NCBI GenBank assembly: GCA_051745635.1 | Contig: JBNJEH010000016.1 | Coordinates: 1 to 49,180 of the forward strand | Length of the DNA stretch: 49,180 bases | Direction: 5' to 3' | From: Brumimicrobium sp051745635 | Lineage (GTDB): Bacteria > Bacteroidota > Bacteroidia > Flavobacteriales_D > Crocinitomicaceae | Position numbers and translations under genes: made by a program | Shown here: in pieces, positions 14,798 through 22,043 of the stretch | Layout of the letters: each line of letters starts with the position of its first letter | Position numbering within the stretch: the first letter of the stretch is position 1 | Notes under the pieces: generated by a model | What the model was told of the DNA's origin: nothing | Databases searched by the model: none | The model's input: only the letters and a program-made list of their open reading frames with translations

Positions 14798-16258
14798 ATG
14801 AAACGTTATACAAAACTATTATTCGCAATGACACTGCTGATGAGCTTTACGGCTTTTTCTCAGCAAATCGCAGATTTAGAAGGAATCAATTATCAGGCCG
14901 TTGCCATTGACACCGATGGCAAAGAAGTGGTCGGTAAGGACGTCGTAGGAAAACCGTTATACAAGAAGGATATTGGGGTTAAGTTTACGATTACCAGTGA
15001 AATGGATGGGCCTGTATATTATCAGGAAACCCATTCTACAACGACCGACGAGAACGGACTTTTTTCGTTGAACATTGGTACGGGTGAAGTAACACCTGAG
15101 ACGGATTATACGGATCTCCTCGAGATGCCCTGGATCAACGGCGACCAATGGTTGAAAGTTGAAATCGCTATTGGAGATGACGGAGAATACGAGCTCGTCA
15201 GCAACCAGAAATTTATGGCGGTGCCTTATGCGTATTATACCGATGACATAGCGGATGATGCGATTACAACAGAAAAAATCCTGGACTCGACGATTCTCAA
15301 TCAGGATATGAGTACTGAATCAGTGGACACACGCGTGATTGAAGACTCTACGATATTAAATGAGGATGTCAGTACGGGTGCAGTCGACACGCGGGTGATT
15401 CTCGATTCGACGATTCTTAATGAAGACATGAGCACGGGCTCAGTCGATACACGCATTATCGAAGATTCAACCATTCTCAACGAAGATATGAGTACTGGGT
15501 CCGTCGATACCCGCGTGATTCTCGATTCGACGATTCTTAATGAAGACATGAGCACGGGCTCAGTCGATACGCGCATTATCGAAGATTCCACAATTCTCAA
15601 TGAAGATATGAGTACAGGGTCAGTTGATACGCGCGTTATATTGGATTCGACGATCTTAAACGAAGATGTGAATACAGGAGCTATTGATTCGCGCACCATA
15701 TTGAATGAGTCAATTCAGGCAATAGATATAGGTGTAGGAGAAGTAACTACCGATGAAATACTGAATGAAACCATTCTTAATGAGGATATTGCTAATGGAA
15801 CGATAGACCTCACGACTAAAGTGGATGGTATTTTACCTGTCGAGAATGGTGGTACAGGCATAGATGCGAGTACGGCAGCCAATGGTACTTTGCTCATTGG
15901 AGATGGAACAGGGTTTACCCTCGATTCGTTGACAGCTGGATCAGGAATCGTCATCGACAACACGGCGGGAGGCATTGAAATATCTTCTGGTGTGCAAGGT
16001 GTAAACAGCGCGGTGGCTGGTAACGTCAACCCAAATAATATCGCCGCTGGAGATACCTGGATTTCGCCGGCTATTCCCCTTACTGGTGTAGATTTCGGAA
16101 ATATCGTAGTCGGTTCTATTGATACGAGTCTTGAGGGATGTCAAATGACTACGTATGTCACGAATACCAACGTGATCAAGGTAGCCATCTTTAACGGAAC
16201 GGGTGGCAACGTAAATCTGGGTGCCGGATTAGAACTAAGGGTGCTGGTTGTACAATAA
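14798..16258 (+). CDS. Fibre-like surface protein with nine 20-residue repeats
   Basis: A 486-residue protein with a signal peptide (cleavage near AFSQQ). An N-terminal domain (25-145) has the Bacteroidota GINYQAVAIDTDG opening and ETHSTTTDENGLFSLNIGTG. Residues about 160-340 form nine repeats of exactly 20 residues, consensus RVIxDSTILNEDMSTGSVDT, like the hydrophobic heptad-free stalks of trimeric fibres. Next come ILPVENGGTG, a motif typical of phage tail-fibre and stalk proteins, and a C-terminal head (360-486) ending LRVLVVQ. The head probably trimerises or binds a target. It lacks a T9SS domain, so its export route is unclear. It ends with a terminator. Confidence 0.8.
   Translation: MKRYTKLLFAMTLLMSFTAFSQQIADLEGINYQAVAIDTDGKEVVGKDVVGKPLYKKDIGVKFTITSEMDGPVYYQETHSTTTDENGLFSLNIGTGEVTPETDYTDLLEMPWINGDQWLKVEIAIGDDGEYELVSNQKFMAVPYAYYTDDIADDAITTEKILDSTILNQDMSTESVDTRVIEDSTILNEDVSTGAVDTRVILDSTILNEDMSTGSVDTRIIEDSTILNEDMSTGSVDTRVILDSTILNEDMSTGSVDTRIIEDSTILNEDMSTGSVDTRVILDSTILNEDVNTGAIDSRTILNESIQAIDIGVGEVTTDEILNETILNEDIANGTIDLTTKVDGILPVENGGTGIDASTAANGTLLIGDGTGFTLDSLTAGSGIVIDNTAGGIEISSGVQGVNSAVAGNVNPNNIAAGDTWISPAIPLTGVDFGNIVVGSIDTSLEGCQMTTYVTNTNVIKVAIFNGTGGNVNLGAGLELRVLVVQ
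15275..15817 (+). repeat. Tandem 60-base repeats within the fibre gene, alternating as 120-base units
   Basis: Nine 60-base units encode 20 residues each. Central units alternate between RVILDST and RIIEDST, giving a 120-base higher-order repeat; the stretches starting near 15395 and 15515 are almost identical. Outer units are more diverged (for example VNTGAIDS and IANGTIDL), as expected when an array grows by unequal exchange at its centre. Confidence 0.9.
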
Positions 16259-16323
16259 ACAATTTCAATATCCAATAGTGCTCATGATTGGATCATTCAT
16301 AGATAATTAGTGAAAATGAGCAG

Positions 16324-16354
16324 GGGAGGTTTGTGAAAAAACCTCCCTTTTTTT
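16324..16354 (+). terminator. Rho-independent terminator after the fibre gene
   Basis: GGGAGGTTT and AAACCTCCC form a perfect 9-bp stem around 6 bases, followed by seven T. It closes the fibre locus 65 bases after the stop. Confidence 0.92.
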
Positions 16355-16449
16355 ATTGAATCGTGCTACCGGGAATTGAACGAATAGAATAGCGTGCGCG
16401 GTCAATTTGGATGCCGCAGAACCTGTCAATTTATACAATCCCCAAAAAG

Positions 16450-17640
16450 TTAGTCTAAACAGGCCATGACCATCATTTGCATTCCGATCTTAAGCGACTC
16501 GTGATCAATGTCAAAACGCGAATTATGAACGCCGTGTGTGATACCCTGTTCATCATTGCGCACACCAATCCTGAAGAAGCAGGTAGGAATTTCCTGTGCA
16601 TAAAAAGAAAAATCCTCGGCTGTTAGTCGGATGGGTAAATCGTGGACACACCCTTCACCTAACCAGTTGGCCGCTTTTTTAACAAAATTACGGGTTAATA
16701 CGGGGTTGTTCTCCAGAAACGGATAGCCTTTACTGATTTCCACTTTAGCTTCCGCGCCATGTGCTTTTGCAATATGTTCTGCCTGAGTAACGATTTGATC
16801 CAACGCTTGAGCTCTCCAGGTTTCATTCATCGTTCGAAACGTTCCTTTCAAATGGACGTGGTCCGGGACCAGATTGGTAGCGCCCAGCCCTTCAAAATGA
16901 CCAAAATTCAATACGCAAGGGATTTTAGGGTCACATTTTCGACTGACAATTTGCTGGAGTGATGTCACTATTTCTGCACCGACTAAAATACTGTCAATTG
17001 TTTCGTGAGGCGTTGCACCATGTCCGCTTTTTCCGTAAATATCAATATAAACTTCATCGCAAGAAGCCATGTAAAGTCCTTCTTTCGTACCGATATTGCC
17101 AACGGGCATATCAGGAAATACGTGGAGGGCGTACATCTCTTTAACCGCTGGGTTTTTGAGACAACCCGCTTTGATCATTAGACTGGCTCCACCTGGATTT
17201 TTCTCTTCACCCGGCTGAAAAATTAATTTGACGGGATCGGGAAGTTCGGCTTTTATTTCGTGCAATATTTCCGCTGCACCTAATAAAACAGAAGTGTGAA
17301 CATCGTGCCCACAAGCGTGCATTACTCCGTCGTTTTGAGATTTGTAAGGCACGTCATTTTCCTCTTGAATTGGCAAGGCATCTATATCTGCGCGCAGCCC
17401 TACACAGGGATCGTCAGCGGAATGATGATTTCCCCGAATGATGGCGATAATTCCCGTATCGGCGACGCCTGTTTGATGTTCAATACCTATCGCGTCCAGT
17501 TGCTGAGAAATGTATTTCATAGTCTCGTGTTCCTGGTATGAAAGTTCCGGGTGTTGATGCAAATGCTGCCGATAAGCGATGACCTTTTCGTGTAATTCAG
17601 CCGTTTTGTCGATAATTTTTGTTTGTAAAGTACTATTCAT
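16450..17640 (-). CDS. M20 family amidohydrolase (N-acyl amino acid / hippurate hydrolase type)
   Basis: A 396-residue M20D metallo-hydrolase that releases amino acids from N-acyl derivatives. Metal-ligand motifs are in place: ACGHDVHTSVLLGAA, PGEEKNPGGA (acidic pair), LHVFPDMPVG (His) and a late His in GITHGVHNSRF. The lid domain lies between about residues 185 and 300 (YIDIYGKSGHGATPH). There is no signal peptide, so it is cytoplasmic. The start at MNSTLQTK overlaps the upstream membrane gene by 8 bases; an earlier Met would extend the overlap to 20. The overlap implies co-transcription with the TauE/SafE-like gene. Confidence 0.93.
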   Translation of the reverse strand: MNSTLQTKIIDKTAELHEKVIAYRQHLHQHPELSYQEHETMKYISQQLDAIGIEHQTGVADTGIIAIIRGNHHSADDPCVGLRADIDALPIQEENDVPYKSQNDGVMHACGHDVHTSVLLGAAEILHEIKAELPDPVKLIFQPGEEKNPGGASLMIKAGCLKNPAVKEMYALHVFPDMPVGNIGTKEGLYMASCDEVYIDIYGKSGHGATPHETIDSILVGAEIVTSLQQIVSRKCDPKIPCVLNFGHFEGLGATNLVPDHVHLKGTFRTMNETWRAQALDQIVTQAEHIAKAHGAEAKVEISKGYPFLENNPVLTRNFVKKAANWLGEGCVHDLPIRLTAEDFSFYAQEIPTCFFRIGVRNDEQGITHGVHNSRFDIDHESLKIGMQMMVMACLD

Positions 17641-18022
17641 GTCTCCAGTCAATTATTCCAGTATAAATCATTCTAAATGCTACGTAGGCCATGATAAATC
17701 CAAAAAAGGTTTTTACCACAGCCGGTGAAAGGCGGAGGGATAGTTTTGATCCAAAATATCCACCCAGGACAAAGGTGAGCGCAATTATAGAGCCGTATAC
17801 GATGTTCACTTCTCCTGCTTTGTAATAGTTGTAAAATGCCAGTATTCCAATGGGCGGAAGCATGAGAAACAACGATGTGCCCTGAGCCATGTGTTGTGAA
17901 AAGCCAAAAGCGTAAATTAACATGGGGACAATCAGTATGCCGCCACCAACGCCAATAAAGCCGCTTAAAACCCCTCCGAAAAGTCCAATGAAAATCAAAA
18001 TTAAAAGCGAAGTAATCGTCAT
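17633..18022 (-). CDS. TauE/SafE-family membrane protein, half-length
   Basis: A 129-residue protein with about four membrane helices. It begins MTITSLLILIFIGLFGGVLSG and has the family signature SGFIGVGGGILIVPMLIYAFG. TSUP proteins export or import sulfite, sulfoacetate and similar anions and normally have two such repeats in about 250 residues; this is one half, so it should work as a dimer. The frame is open 28 codons upstream, but the residues there are polar and unlike the family. It overlaps the amidohydrolase, so it may move that enzyme's substrate or product; that is inference. Confidence 0.85.
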   Translation of the reverse strand: MTITSLLILIFIGLFGGVLSGFIGVGGGILIVPMLIYAFGFSQHMAQGTSLFLMLPPIGILAFYNYYKAGEVNIVYGSIIALTFVLGGYFGSKLSLRLSPAVVKTFFGFIMAYVAFRMIYTGIIDWRHE

Positions 18023-18316
18023 GAGCTTTTTGTTTGATAACGAATTTACAATTAATGGCGAATATGAGGTATATTCCCGTTGAATAATTCCGCCATAGCT
18101 GAACAATGTAGCATTTCTATACCACGTCGTAATGTTTCATTATTAGACAACCAAGCTACGTCGTAAAACTAAATGCTTACCCGCAATGTTTTGCAACTAA
18201 GAAATCGTGGGTTTTCCCAAGTTCTTGCTGTCCGCCTGGATGAAAAGTAAGTTTAAAGACAAAAACTTGCTAATTCTTTAATCTGTCCGCATGTTTTTTT
18301 TTACGTGCTTTTAAGC

Positions 18317-19330
18317 TTAGTTTTTAATTAGATTCATAATTAATTTTTGTATTGTATCTCTCTGTTCAGGAAGGCTTTGAGCAACTGTAAGGGCTACGGT
18401 AACCAATGTATTATTGCTAATTTTTCTTTCTCCATTATCGTTGAGGTGATGCTTGTTCTGTTCAAGAAACCAAACGAAAATAAATGAACCAATACGCTTG
18501 TTTCCATCGCTAAATGGATGTCCTTTGATGATTGAGTAGAGTAGTTGTACTGCTTGTTCTTCAATTGTAGGATAGGCTAATTCACCAAAGGCTGTCTGAG
18601 ATATACTTCCTAAAATACCTTTAAATGATTTATCCTTTTCTTTCCCAAAAAGATCACTTGCTTCTTCTTTCTTCATAAGGTCTGACTTAAAGCTTTGAAT
18701 GGCCTTTTTGACATCTTCATAATTGATTACGTAGATTACATCTTTACTCAAATTTTCAGAAGAAAGAGCATCTTTGTCGTATTTTGCAAGTAGCTCGAAA
18801 GATTTTGAATACTGTGAAATTATTGACAAGAATCCGTCTGTGAGTACTTTTTGTGTTTCAAATAGTTCTTCATTTAGAGTGAATACCTCTTTTTGTAAAG
18901 TTGCAACTTTACTTCGCTCTTTTTTAAGTAACTCTTTATTGAATGAGTAGCCTTTAAGTAGATATTCTTTAAGTCTTTTTGTTGCCCATTTTCTAAACTC
19001 AGTTCCCACGTGTGATTTAACTCTGTAACCAACAGAAATTATTACGTCTAAGTTATAAAGTGAAACCTTCCTTGAGACCTCTCTTTCTCCTTCTTTTTGA
19101 ACTTGGCGAAAATCTCGCCAAGTTGATGCTTTGTCTAGTTCACCTTCTTCATAGATATTCTTAATATGATATTCAATGGTTCTCCTTGCTTTACCGAAAA
19201 GATCCATTATTTGTTGCTCCGTAGCCCAAACGGTATCATGATCACCATCAAGCAATACCTGAAATTCAGTCTGTTCTCCATCAGGTTTGAAGACAATAAT
19301 TTCGCTGTTTTTTATCGCTGGTACATTCAT
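18317..19330 (-). CDS. rhuM: RhuM-Fic/Doc fusion protein
   Basis: A 337-residue protein. The N-terminal part (1-130) is a RhuM domain: VWATEQQIMDLFGKARRTIEYHIKNIYEEGEL and the YNLDVIISVGYRVKSHVGTEFRKWA signature. A coiled-coil linker follows (135-175). The C-terminal part is a Fic/Doc fold with active-site motif HPFSDGNKR (about 271-279), intermediate between Fic (HPFxxGNxR) and Doc. Fic enzymes add nucleotides or phosphate to target proteins. No inhibitory helix or antitoxin gene is visible beside it. Base composition is clearly more AT-rich than the neighbours, suggesting transfer. The -7 box TATATTTG lies only 4 bases from the ATG, so the mRNA may be leaderless. Confidence 0.9.
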   Translation of the reverse strand: MNVPAIKNSEIIVFKPDGEQTEFQVLLDGDHDTVWATEQQIMDLFGKARRTIEYHIKNIYEEGELDKASTWRDFRQVQKEGEREVSRKVSLYNLDVIISVGYRVKSHVGTEFRKWATKRLKEYLLKGYSFNKELLKKERSKVATLQKEVFTLNEELFETQKVLTDGFLSIISQYSKSFELLAKYDKDALSSENLSKDVIYVINYEDVKKAIQSFKSDLMKKEEASDLFGKEKDKSFKGILGSISQTAFGELAYPTIEEQAVQLLYSIIKGHPFSDGNKRIGSFIFVWFLEQNKHHLNDNGERKISNNTLVTVALTVAQSLPEQRDTIQKLIMNLIKN

Positions 19331-19334
19331 ATTA

Positions 19335-19342
19335 CAAATATA
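19335..19342 (-). promoter_or_regulatory. -7 box of the RhuM-Fic gene
   Basis: TATATTTG on the minus strand fits TAnnTTTG. The -33 position has ATTT instead of TTTG. Only four bases separate the box from the ATG, which would place transcription start at or just inside the coding start. Confidence 0.45.
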
Positions 19343-19532
19343 GGGACTTGTAATTAAGCTTAAATTCCTCCTTGAAAAAATAGATTTCTCACTTCGGAAA
19401 ACTCAGCGCATGGCACTTCGTTCGAAATGATCGCGATTTAAGTTAAGTGGGTGTCATTTCAGAAGACATGACTATACATTATAAATAAAACATCTTTTAA
19501 AATTACGATCCTACTTGGTAACCCAATTTCAT

Positions 19533-19540
19533 TACTTTTG
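19533..19540 (+). promoter_or_regulatory. -7 box upstream of the short frame and MBL gene
   Basis: TACTTTTG followed by CC matches TAnnTTTG. No TTTG is found at exactly 19 bases upstream; a TTG occurs at a 15-base spacing. It would serve the 27-residue frame and the MBL-fold gene after it. Confidence 0.45.
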
Positions 19541-19555
19541 CCGAAAAGCAGTATC

Positions 19556-19639
19556 ATGAAGCATTATTTGCTTGCAATTTTAGCCGTAATCGTAGGGTCT
19601 ATCAATAAAGGCCTCGTCAATATGGGAATTGTGAATTAA
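19556..19639 (+). pseudogene. 27-residue frame, possible remnant of a small membrane protein
   Basis: ATG to TAA encoding MKHYLLAILAVIVGSINKG and then LVNMGIVN. The start resembles the first helix of a Bacteroidota membrane-protein family that I recall as having a GSxVNMGI motif, cut short here by a stop. It follows a good -7 box and ends 19 bases before the MBL gene. It may be a genuine short peptide, a leader, or a truncated gene; I see no continuation of the family after the stop. Confidence 0.3.
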
Positions 19640-19658
19640 AATCAAAATACTCAAAATC

Positions 19659-20297
19659 ATGAAAATACATAAGTTTACACTGAATCCACTTCAAGAAAAT
19701 ACGTATCTGGTAACGGACGCCGCAAATAATGGCGTTATCATTGATCCCGGATGTTATTTTCAGGAAGAGAAAGAAGCGTTAAAAGGCTTTATTCAAAAAG
19801 AAAATATTGATCTCAAAGCAATCATCAATACCCACGCTCATTTGGATCACATTATGGGGATTGCCTACATCAAAGATCAGTTTGATGTTCCTCTTTATCT
19901 GCACAAAAAAGATGAAGTTACCCTCAATATGGGCGAGCAGAGCGCAAAACTTTACGGTTTATCTTTGTTCGAACCGTCGCCACAACCGGATGAATGGTTA
20001 GAAGAAGGACAGGAATTGCGTTTTGGAGACATTGTATTTAAGGTGTTGTTCGGTCCGGGACACGCACCGGGGCACGTCGCTTTTTACAATGCAGAAGAAC
20101 ATGTGTTGATCGGAGGAGATATTATCTTTCGAGGAAGTTACGGTCGCGTTGACCTGCCTGGTGGAGATTTCGAAACACTGAAAAATACGATCAATAATAC
20201 GATTTTCACCTTGCCTGAAAAGACACTCATCTACACAGGACATGGACCGGAAACTACGGTTGGCGCTGAAAAGGGCTCTAATCCCATCAACTGGTAA
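19659..20297 (+). CDS. MBL-fold metallo-hydrolase (glyoxalase II-like)
   Basis: A 212-residue metallo-beta-lactamase-fold enzyme with the full metal site: THAHLDHIMG (HxHxDH, about residues 59-64), GHAPGHVAFY, the bridging Asp in GGDIIFRGSYGR, and the last His in YTGHGPETT. Proteins of this size and pattern (YcbL-like) hydrolyse thioesters such as S-lactoylglutathione or related conjugates; the true substrate is open. Cytoplasmic. It converges on the next gene with 18 bases between stops and no visible terminator. Confidence 0.92.
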   Translation: MKIHKFTLNPLQENTYLVTDAANNGVIIDPGCYFQEEKEALKGFIQKENIDLKAIINTHAHLDHIMGIAYIKDQFDVPLYLHKKDEVTLNMGEQSAKLYGLSLFEPSPQPDEWLEEGQELRFGDIVFKVLFGPGHAPGHVAFYNAEEHVLIGGDIIFRGSYGRVDLPGGDFETLKNTINNTIFTLPEKTLIYTGHGPETTVGAEKGSNPINW

Positions 20298-20315
20298 CGG
20301 AATGCCGTTGATAGG

Positions 20316-21872
20316 TCAAGCGGATTTGTTCAGGTAAGCTTCGCGTTTGATGGCTTGAAACCCTTTGCCCTTTATTTTCGACAGCATCCAGCTCTTGAAA
20401 TCAAAATATTCGAAAGCGACGGTAGAATAGGGGTTTTTACTGAATGTCGTCAGTTCCTCAACAGCTTTTCGCAATATCGTTTCAGATTCAAAAGTGGATT
20501 TGGCATTGATTACTTTTCGAAGGTAACTGATAAAAGTAGACTCAAAAGAGGCATCTCCGCCGTGTTTTCGAATTTGCCGCAGCGTATTTTTGATGGCATA
20601 GGGAAGGAGTTGTTCACTATTCAATTCGTAATGGATGATGAGGTGCAGGAGCTGCGCGTAGATCAGAATATCTTCTTTTTGATTTAAATCCGGCGCATTG
20701 AGTATAGCATTAATCCACTTGAGGCTGGAATTGTAATCTTCATATCCGAAAAAAGCGATGCCCAGGTTGAAATACAAATATGCTTTACGAATCGGCGTAA
20801 TTCCGTGCTCATACAGTTGCATGCCGTCGATGATTTTTTGTTCCAGAGCTATCGCTTTCTCAAAACGCGCTTGTTGAATATAAATGAGGAGCTCAATACT
20901 GATAGCACTTGAGAAATGTTTGATGTCGAAGTCTTCATCAGATGAAATCTTGTAGCGCTGTTTCATGGTGCGCAATTCTCCCAGATACGCGTGGATGTTT
21001 TTTTCTTCTCCTGTCGTCGATTCCAAGTGAATGATATTGGTGAGTAACGATAAATAGAGATGTGGGAGTTGTTTGATTTTATCGCTGTGGGACTGGAATA
21101 AATCCATGTTCTTTTTTAAATAATTCAGCGATTTGGCTTTGTCTAACACCGCGTAATAATAGGCACTTTCAAAGTGATTGGCAAGATATTCATTTTCAAA
21201 ACTTGTGAAGTTGGGCCGCGATAGCTGTTGATAGGACTGATATATGGATTCAAATGACTGTTGATCCGCTTCCGAACGCGATGGACCTAATCGATTCAGT
21301 CGCATAAAAAGCTTTGATTTCAATAACCACAGTTCCTTATAATAGACCTGTGCTGCATTCATGTCCTTCCAGGCTGCCGTTTGCTGCTCGAGCTCCTCTT
21401 CTGAAGTAGTTGTATAGCCCGTCGATTCAGTAATCTGATCAATTTCTAACTCTATTTTTTGAAGAAGTGTAATTTTTTCGTGTTTAATTGCGATGCGCTG
21501 AGCCGACTTTAACTGCCGTAGAGCGTGTTCGTAAAGTCCCTTTTTATAGAGTACCTCTGCGCTATGTAAATTTTTATAAATGTTCGATGTTATAGAATTG
21601 TCCGTATGGTAGCTGTTTAACGCTTTTATTATTTGATCGTAAAGGCGCTTTTTGGTGATGGAAAACTGATTGAGAAAAGAAGCGCCTTGAAAATGCTTAA
21701 AAAGCAACTCCTCATCATAATCCCGCTGTTGAGCAATGTAGTCAAATATTTTGACGTAATTGTTTTCCTTCCCAATCGTATGTCGCGAGGCGTGCAATTT
21801 AAAATAGCGCTTTTCGCTCTTTGATAAATTGTGAATGAGCTCATGCAATATGGGAGAAGCTGTTTTTGGCAT
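20316..21872 (-). CDS. Uncharacterised helical-repeat protein (TPR-like)
   Basis: A 518-residue, all-helical-looking soluble protein with no signal peptide or membrane helix. An N-terminal conserved-looking start (SPILHELIHNLSKSEKRYFKLHA) precedes helix pairs such as LHSAEVLYKKGLYEHALRQL and KAYLYFNLGIAFFGYEDYNS, which fit degenerate tetratricopeptide repeats. I recall similar ~500-residue proteins of unknown function in Bacteroidota. Repeats of this type usually bind other proteins. It stands alone between an MBL hydrolase and a helicase gene. Confidence 0.75.
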   Translation of the reverse strand: MPKTASPILHELIHNLSKSEKRYFKLHASRHTIGKENNYVKIFDYIAQQRDYDEELLFKHFQGASFLNQFSITKKRLYDQIIKALNSYHTDNSITSNIYKNLHSAEVLYKKGLYEHALRQLKSAQRIAIKHEKITLLQKIELEIDQITESTGYTTTSEEELEQQTAAWKDMNAAQVYYKELWLLKSKLFMRLNRLGPSRSEADQQSFESIYQSYQQLSRPNFTSFENEYLANHFESAYYYAVLDKAKSLNYLKKNMDLFQSHSDKIKQLPHLYLSLLTNIIHLESTTGEEKNIHAYLGELRTMKQRYKISSDEDFDIKHFSSAISIELLIYIQQARFEKAIALEQKIIDGMQLYEHGITPIRKAYLYFNLGIAFFGYEDYNSSLKWINAILNAPDLNQKEDILIYAQLLHLIIHYELNSEQLLPYAIKNTLRQIRKHGGDASFESTFISYLRKVINAKSTFESETILRKAVEELTTFSKNPYSTVAFEYFDFKSWMLSKIKGKGFQAIKREAYLNKSA

Positions 21873-22043
21873 CGTGTTTTGATTTTTATCTTCACTTCCA
21901 ATTTAATAAATAAGAACGCCGCCCGGAAGCTCGTTGCTTCAACGGATGAATTAATTGATTGAGTGGTGTGGGAACGTTTGCGATCGGTCAGCGGGTAAAA
22001 TTTTCTGATGCGATCCAGCGCCTTGTTTGCTCATCGAGGTGTT

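Larger units (their letters stand above)
19343..19658. other. Gap between the Fic and MBL genes
   Basis: Most of this gap shows no structure. Its right end holds a good -7 box (TACTTTTG, 19533-19540) and a 27-codon frame described separately. Confidence 0.5.

Noticed and set aside
15301..15699. 132-codon minus-strand open frame
   Set aside because: It is the antisense shadow of the 20-residue repeats in the fibre gene; the tandem repeat keeps the frame free of stops.
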